NCBI GenBank assembly: GCA_024234505.1
Contig: JACKOD010000003.1
Span: 613,501 to 677,500 of the forward strand
DNA from: Hahellaceae bacterium
GTDB taxonomy: Bacteria; Pseudomonadota; Gammaproteobacteria; Pseudomonadales; Oleiphilaceae
Direction: 5' to 3'
Length of the DNA stretch: 64,000 bases
The first letter of the stretch is position 1; every line of letters starts with the position of its first letter. Below are positions 59,981 to 64,000 of the stretch, piece after piece. The notes beneath the pieces were generated by a model. The model was not told the DNA's origin, did no database searches, and saw only the letters and a list, made by a program, of their open reading frames with translations. A program made the translations under genes and the position numbers.

Positions 59981-61018
59981 ATGTCTGAACGACGCAAAGT
60001 TGCAATTTTGGGTGGCGGTAGTTTCGGGACTGCTATAGCAAATATTGCAGCTGAAAATGGAGTCGATGTCAGCTTATGGATGCGTGATAGCCTCCGGGCT
60101 GATGAAATAAATACACTACACGAAAACAAACGATACCTGCCGGGATATATTCTTAGTCACAATCTTGTAGCACTCACTTCTCTTCAACAGGCATTGTCTG
60201 ATGCTGATGTCGTTTTCTTTTCTATTCCCAGCAAATCCTTTCGAGATGTTGTTCAGCAGTGTAAGGCTTTCCTGACACCTGAGCAGTTTGTTGTTAGTAC
60301 AACGAAAGGGATAGAGGCCGAATCTTTCAAATTAATGAGCGAGATTCTGGCGGAAGAGTTTCCCAATAATGCACTTGGCGTGCTAAGCGGTCCCAATCTG
60401 GCGAAGGAAATTGCTAAGCATTGTCTGACGGCAACGGTCATTGCCAGCACCAATGAAGATTTGCGAAATCGGATTCAGGATGTTTTGGGTTGCAGCTATT
60501 TTCGGGTCTATGCAAACCTCGATACCTACGGTGTTGAGTTGGGTGGCGCACTGAAAAATATCTATGCAATTATTTCGGGTTTGGCTGACGCGCTAAAAAT
60601 GGGGGAGAACACCAAATCGATGCTCATTACCCGAAGTCTGGCAGAAATGAGTCGATTTGCCGTTTGTCTTGGGGCCAACCCAATGACGTTTCTTGGCTTG
60701 GCGGGTGTGGGTGATCTTATTGTTACTTGCAGTTCCCCTCTAAGCCGAAATTATCGAGTAGGCTTTGCGCTGGGAGAGGGGCGCGCGCTGGATGAAGCTG
60801 TGGATGAATTGGGTGAGGTGGCAGAAGGCGTAAACACGTTGCATCTCGTAAAAGCGAAAGCCGAGTCGCTGGGAATCTATATGCCATTGGTTGATGGTCT
60901 GCATGCCATCATTTTCGAAAATAAAAGTGTGAAAGATGTTATTTCCAAATTAATGCTGGCTCAGCAGAGTACAGACGTCGAGTTTATCCTGCCCAGAGAG
61001 CAAGTGCAGGGAAATTAA
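59981..61018 (+). CDS. gpsA: GpsA, NAD(P)H-dependent glycerol-3-phosphate dehydrogenase
   Basis: GpsA reduces dihydroxyacetone phosphate to sn-glycerol 3-phosphate for phospholipid synthesis. The 345 residues show the N-terminal Rossmann motif LGGGSFGTAIANIA, the VVSTTKGIE and LSGPNLAKEIA blocks, the catalytic Lys in ELGGALKNIYAI, and GLAGVGDLIVTCSSPLSRN. Length is normal. It is the third of a tightly spaced group (35 bases after the STAS gene, 19 before DUF4389). Confidence 0.97.
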   Translation: MSERRKVAILGGGSFGTAIANIAAENGVDVSLWMRDSLRADEINTLHENKRYLPGYILSHNLVALTSLQQALSDADVVFFSIPSKSFRDVVQQCKAFLTPEQFVVSTTKGIEAESFKLMSEILAEEFPNNALGVLSGPNLAKEIAKHCLTATVIASTNEDLRNRIQDVLGCSYFRVYANLDTYGVELGGALKNIYAIISGLADALKMGENTKSMLITRSLAEMSRFAVCLGANPMTFLGLAGVGDLIVTCSSPLSRNYRVGFALGEGRALDEAVDELGEVAEGVNTLHLVKAKAESLGIYMPLVDGLHAIIFENKSVKDVISKLMLAQQSTDVEFILPREQVQGN

Positions 61019-61037
61019 TTTTGATCGGAGAAGGTTA

Positions 61038-61331
61038 ATGTCAGGACAATCATCCACGCAAACGACAGATCGTCTGGAAAGTTTCATGCGACTACTGTAC
61101 ATGGTGTTGTTTTATATCGTTTACAAAGTTTTAGATATAGTGATTCTTTTGGTTGCAGTAGTCCAACTGGTGACTTGCTTTTTTAGTGGTGCACCAAATG
61201 CCCAACTACAGCAATTTGGCGGTAGTTTGAGTAGCTATGTGCAACAAATTGTAAGTTTCCTGACCTATGATAATGCCCATAAACCGTATCCGTTTTCGGA
61301 ATGGCCCCAGTCATCGGTAAAAAGGAAATAA
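61038..61331 (+). CDS. DUF4389 membrane protein
   Basis: A 97-residue protein with one long hydrophobic region (LLYMVLFYIVYKVLDIVILLVAVVQLVTCFF, residues about 17-48) and the DUF4389 tail (FGGSLSSYVQQIVSFLTYDNAHKPYPFSEWP). It follows gpsA by 19 bases, and sixA begins 5 bases later. The function is unknown. Confidence 0.85.
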   Translation: MSGQSSTQTTDRLESFMRLLYMVLFYIVYKVLDIVILLVAVVQLVTCFFSGAPNAQLQQFGGSLSSYVQQIVSFLTYDNAHKPYPFSEWPQSSVKRK

Positions 61332-61336
61332 ATGGC

Positions 61337-61795
61337 ATGATTAAAGTCTGGTTGATGCGACACGGTGAGGCATCGTTTGGGGGGAAGGATGATTTTTCCC
61401 GTGAACTTACTCAAAGAGGCAGCTTCCAATCAGCTCAAGTGATAAACAGGCTGAAGGCGGGTGGTGATCATGTGGACTGCGTAGTCGCGAGCCCTTTGGT
61501 TAGAGCTCAGCAAACTGCCCGGATCGCAAGTGACTTACTGGGTGTCGCGGTGATCACTTTTGATGGTCTGAAACCAGAATCAGACCCGGCAGATTTTATT
61601 GATTGGGCCGAAAAGCAACACCTAAATAACTGTCTGATTGTCACTCATATGCCCTTTGTGGGGGATTTGTACAGTTTGGCTGTGCGTGGCAATTATCTTG
61701 ACTCTGAGCCTTTCGGAACCAGTCAATTGGTTGGTATATCCGCCGATCTGTGGGGAGCCGGATGCTTTTCCGCCTCCGGCATTATTCTGGCCTAG
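61337..61795 (+). CDS. sixA: SixA-type phosphohistidine phosphatase
   Basis: A 152-residue histidine phosphatase. The catalytic motif is LMRHGEAS at the N terminus and the second His is in LIVTHMPFVGDL. SixA removes phosphate from histidine-containing phosphotransfer domains. The ATG at 61337 with AAAGGAA about 9 bases upstream is chosen; an in-frame start at 61301 would overlap DUF4389. Its last 4 bases overlap the convergent aminotransferase gene. Confidence 0.9.
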   Translation: MIKVWLMRHGEASFGGKDDFSRELTQRGSFQSAQVINRLKAGGDHVDCVVASPLVRAQQTARIASDLLGVAVITFDGLKPESDPADFIDWAEKQHLNNCLIVTHMPFVGDLYSLAVRGNYLDSEPFGTSQLVGISADLWGAGCFSASGIILA

Positions 61796-62931
61796 TTTTT
61801 TGCCGGGCTAATGATCTTTCTAAGTTGCTCGACTGCGCGGGTAATTGTGGTCTCATTTGTATAGAAGTGGGGAGACAAGCGAACTCCGCCGCCACGAGCC
61901 GCGCAAATAACATGGTTCTCCATGAGTTGGCGTTGAAGGTGTGTCGCATCAAAGCCCTGGACGCCAAAGGTTACAATCCCTGCGCGCCTTTCCGGATGTT
62001 CTGGGCTTATAAGGTAAACACCAGGAAGATCTTTAAGTTGCGCTATTAGCTTGCTGATATTCTTCTGGAGTTGATCGAATACCTGATCCATTCCCAGTGC
62101 TTCCAGTAGTGATAGGCTGGCTTCGAGGGCGTGAATTCCTAGCATATTAGGGCTGCCGCACTCAAAGCAGGTTGCATCGTCAGCGACTTCCCAGTCTTGT
62201 CGATCGTAATCTCCCCGGTTTTTGACCATATGCCAGCCAAATTGATTTAATTGAAGTGTTCGGCGAAGGCTTGGGCGTACATAGAGAAGTGCAATACCTT
62301 CGGGGCCTAGCATCCATTTGTGCCCGTCCGCGACGACGATATCTGCACAACACGCTTGGCAGTCAAACGGAATCGCCCCCAGGCTCTGTATTGCGTCTAT
62401 ACAAAACAGGATATTCCGACGATTTAATGCGTTACCCAACAATGTCAGGTCGATGCGCCGCCCTGACGCGTATTGAACTGAGCTGATAGATACCAGTTTT
62501 GTTTTTGGCGTAATGGCGTCAAGGATCGCTTGTTCCGGATTTGTTTGTTTTATATCGACGATACGCGTTTTGACTCCTTTGGTGTTTAGCGACTCCCAGA
62601 CAATTCGATTGGATGGAAACTCTTCATTAGAAATAATGACTTCGTCACCCGTACTCCATTGAATGCCATAAGCGACGATGGAGAGTGCCTCTGAAGTGTT
62701 TTTTGCTAATGCGATATCGTTGGGGCCATTCGCATTAATCAGTTTGGCCAACCGCTTGCGTAATCGCCTCTCCGTTTCTAGCCAGCGAGGATAATGCGTT
62801 GCGCCCATCAGAACGTTTTCTTGTGCAAAGCGGGTAACGGCCTCTAGTGTACGTTGGGGCCAGGGGGCTACAGCAGCGTGATTAAGGTAGCAAAGCTCTG
62901 GTTGTTGTGGAAATTCATGATCTATGTTCAT
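61792..62931 (-). CDS. Class V aminotransferase (cysteine-desulfurase-like)
   Basis: A 379-residue PLP enzyme of the SufS/NifS fold. The PLP Lys is in VVADGHKWMLGPEG (His-Lys pair), the phosphate region is KNTSEALSIVAYGIQW, and CIDAIQSLGAIPFD contains the Asp that holds the pyridine ring. The N terminus (YLNHAAVAPWP) is typical of the class V group that includes desulfurases and selenocysteine lyases. The conserved Cys of true desulfurases is not clearly placed, so the reaction (aminotransferase, lyase or desulfurase) is open. Confidence 0.85.
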   Translation of the reverse strand: MNIDHEFPQQPELCYLNHAAVAPWPQRTLEAVTRFAQENVLMGATHYPRWLETERRLRKRLAKLINANGPNDIALAKNTSEALSIVAYGIQWSTGDEVIISNEEFPSNRIVWESLNTKGVKTRIVDIKQTNPEQAILDAITPKTKLVSISSVQYASGRRIDLTLLGNALNRRNILFCIDAIQSLGAIPFDCQACCADIVVADGHKWMLGPEGIALLYVRPSLRRTLQLNQFGWHMVKNRGDYDRQDWEVADDATCFECGSPNMLGIHALEASLSLLEALGMDQVFDQLQKNISKLIAQLKDLPGVYLISPEHPERRAGIVTFGVQGFDATHLQRQLMENHVICAARGGGVRLSPHFYTNETTITRAVEQLRKIISPAKN

Positions 62932-63068
62932 GATGTTCGTAAATCCTTTGATATTTAAGGCATTTGAGTGGATACAGTATAGCTGGCAAAAATGCGGTGA
63001 TTGCTGTGTTGTATGGCATAATGCGGAGATCAGGAAATTTTTGTCATTGATCGAGAATAATCTTAAAA

Positions 63069-63965
63069 ATGAATTATTTTCCCATTTCGTATATTGAACC
63101 CGTTTTTAGGCCACCATCGGAAGCAAAGTCTTTAATACTTCAGGTAACCAACGGATGCTCCTATAACAAATGTACTTTTTGCGATATGTATACGTCTGAG
63201 CAGAAAAAATTCAGACCGAAATCAATCGAAGATATCGAGAAAGAAGTTAAAGCTGTTGCATCAAAATGGCCAGGCATGCGCCGCTTTTTTTTGGCCGACG
63301 GTGACGCAATGACGCTCTCGTTCCGGCGTTTAAAAGAAATACTTGAGTGTATCGGTAAGTACTTTCCAAATCTGGAACGTGTAACCGCTTACTGTTTGCC
63401 AAGAAACCTAAAGAATAAAAGTCAAAAAGAATTGGAACAGTTGAGAGCACTTGGACTGACCATGGTCTATGTAGGGTGTGAGTCAGGTGATGATGCCGTA
63501 TTGTCATTTGTAGATAAGGGTGAGAGCTTTGAATCATCCAAAGAGGCGTTATTGAAATTAAAGGCGGCGGGCATCAAGTCGTCTGTAATGATTTTGAATG
63601 GTTTGGGTGGGCGTCAGTTTTCTGAACAGCATGCAATTAACAGCGCTAAACTGATGAACGAAACTCAACCCGAATATGTATCTACCCTGGTGGTATCGTT
63701 TCCTATGGGAGATGAACGTTTTCGGGCGGGTTTTAATGGACAGTTTGAGCCTCTTCAGCAAAGTGAACTATTCAGGGAAATTCGTTTGTTGGTTGAAAAT
63801 CTTGAATTGGAAAATACAGTGTTTCGCTCTGATCATGCGTCCAACTATCTGGTTCTCAAGGGGACGCTGGGAGCGGACAAAGGGGCCATGCTGGCTCAGA
63901 TCAATAAGGCCATCTCTGAACCGAGCAACGTATTTTTGCGACAGGAATGGCAGCGCGGATTATAA
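63069..63965 (+). CDS. Radical SAM protein with CxxxxCxxC cluster motif
   Basis: A 298-residue radical SAM enzyme without a B12 domain. The cluster cysteines are in NGCSYNKCTFCDMY, with four rather than three residues between the first two cysteines, a variant known in a group of uncharacterised radical SAM proteins. Later motifs are FFLADGDAMTL and MVYVGCESGDDAVL, which form the SAM-binding barrel strands. It starts at ATG 63069. A further gene appears to start at 63986. The substrate is unknown. Confidence 0.85.
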   Translation: MNYFPISYIEPVFRPPSEAKSLILQVTNGCSYNKCTFCDMYTSEQKKFRPKSIEDIEKEVKAVASKWPGMRRFFLADGDAMTLSFRRLKEILECIGKYFPNLERVTAYCLPRNLKNKSQKELEQLRALGLTMVYVGCESGDDAVLSFVDKGESFESSKEALLKLKAAGIKSSVMILNGLGGRQFSEQHAINSAKLMNETQPEYVSTLVVSFPMGDERFRAGFNGQFEPLQQSELFREIRLLVENLELENTVFRSDHASNYLVLKGTLGADKGAMLAQINKAISEPSNVFLRQEWQRGL

Positions 63966-63985
63966 ATTTGGAGAGGCAGAAGCGT

Positions 63986-64000
63986 ATGCAGCGTGAAATA
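63986..64000 (+). CDS. Start of a further gene, cut by the window edge
   Basis: An ATG at 63986 follows a GAGAGG ribosome-site-like sequence 10 bases upstream and is 20 bases after the radical SAM stop. Only five codons are visible, so no function can be assigned. Confidence 0.35.

Overview
The window comes from the chromosome of a motile Gram-negative gammaproteobacterium. It is probably a marine or hydrocarbon-associated relative of Pseudomonas, Marinobacter, Alcanivorax or Ketobacter; the genus cannot be fixed from the sequence alone. The clues are lexA beside the same two small genes that sit near Pseudomonas lexA, a PhaD-type regulator next to a phasin, an RssB-like/STAS pair before gpsA, rdgC, and the PrsK/PrsR/PrsT gene set of the exosortase A (PEP-CTERM) polysaccharide system. 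No rRNA, tRNA, CRISPR array, prophage or insertion sequence was seen.

Positions 1-17983 form a polar-flagellum and flagellin-glycosylation island. It holds pseG (cut by the window edge), a B12-binding radical SAM protein, a FemAB-like acyltransferase, pseI, a PseH-like acetyltransferase, a TPR-methyltransferase fusion, two very long flagellins in opposite orientation around a Maf (DUF115) flagellin glycosyltransferase, then flaG, fliD and fliS. FliA (sigma-28) type promoters of the form YNAA(G)-N14/15-GCCGATAW can be read ahead of the radical SAM gene, maf, the second flagellin, fliD and fliS. The first flagellin instead has an exact sigma-54 site (TGGCAC-N5-TTGC). The Pse enzymes would make pseudaminic acid and Maf would attach it to flagellin. 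The radical SAM, FemAB-like and TPR-methyltransferase proteins are candidate tailoring enzymes.

Positions 18000-31200 are mixed. A histone-deacetylase-family gene stands back to back with a PatZ-like acyl-CoA-ligase/GNAT fusion, a possible lysine acetylation/deacetylation pair. A PAS-GGDEF cyclase and a receiver-CheC protein form an operon. Then come a DUF1329 protein, the lexA neighbourhood (two LexA boxes unusually far upstream and two sets of short tandem repeats), an outer-membrane barrel, and an iron-type alcohol dehydrogenase operon behind a pair of palindromic operators. Positions 31200-38900 carry an alpha/beta hydrolase, DUF599, two PaaI-like thioesterases, htpG with a textbook sigma-32 promoter, a yeast-FCY1-like cytosine deaminase, rdgC, and small housekeeping genes.

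Positions 39000-51800 are an exosortase-A-associated island without the exosortase: prsT, a patatin, a PLP-dependent decarboxylase, an AMP-forming acyl-CoA ligase, a secreted trypsin-like protease, an HDOD protein, prsR, prsK and a small membrane protein. Positions 51900-64000 hold a sugar-nucleotide-type SDR/acyltransferase pair, phasin and PhaD-like regulator, xthA, an HD phosphohydrolase, the RssB-like/STAS partner-switch pair, gpsA, DUF4389, sixA, a class V aminotransferase and a radical SAM gene. The long non-coding gaps (9827-10351, 27416-27970, 47537-47896, 53736-54507) are each described below.
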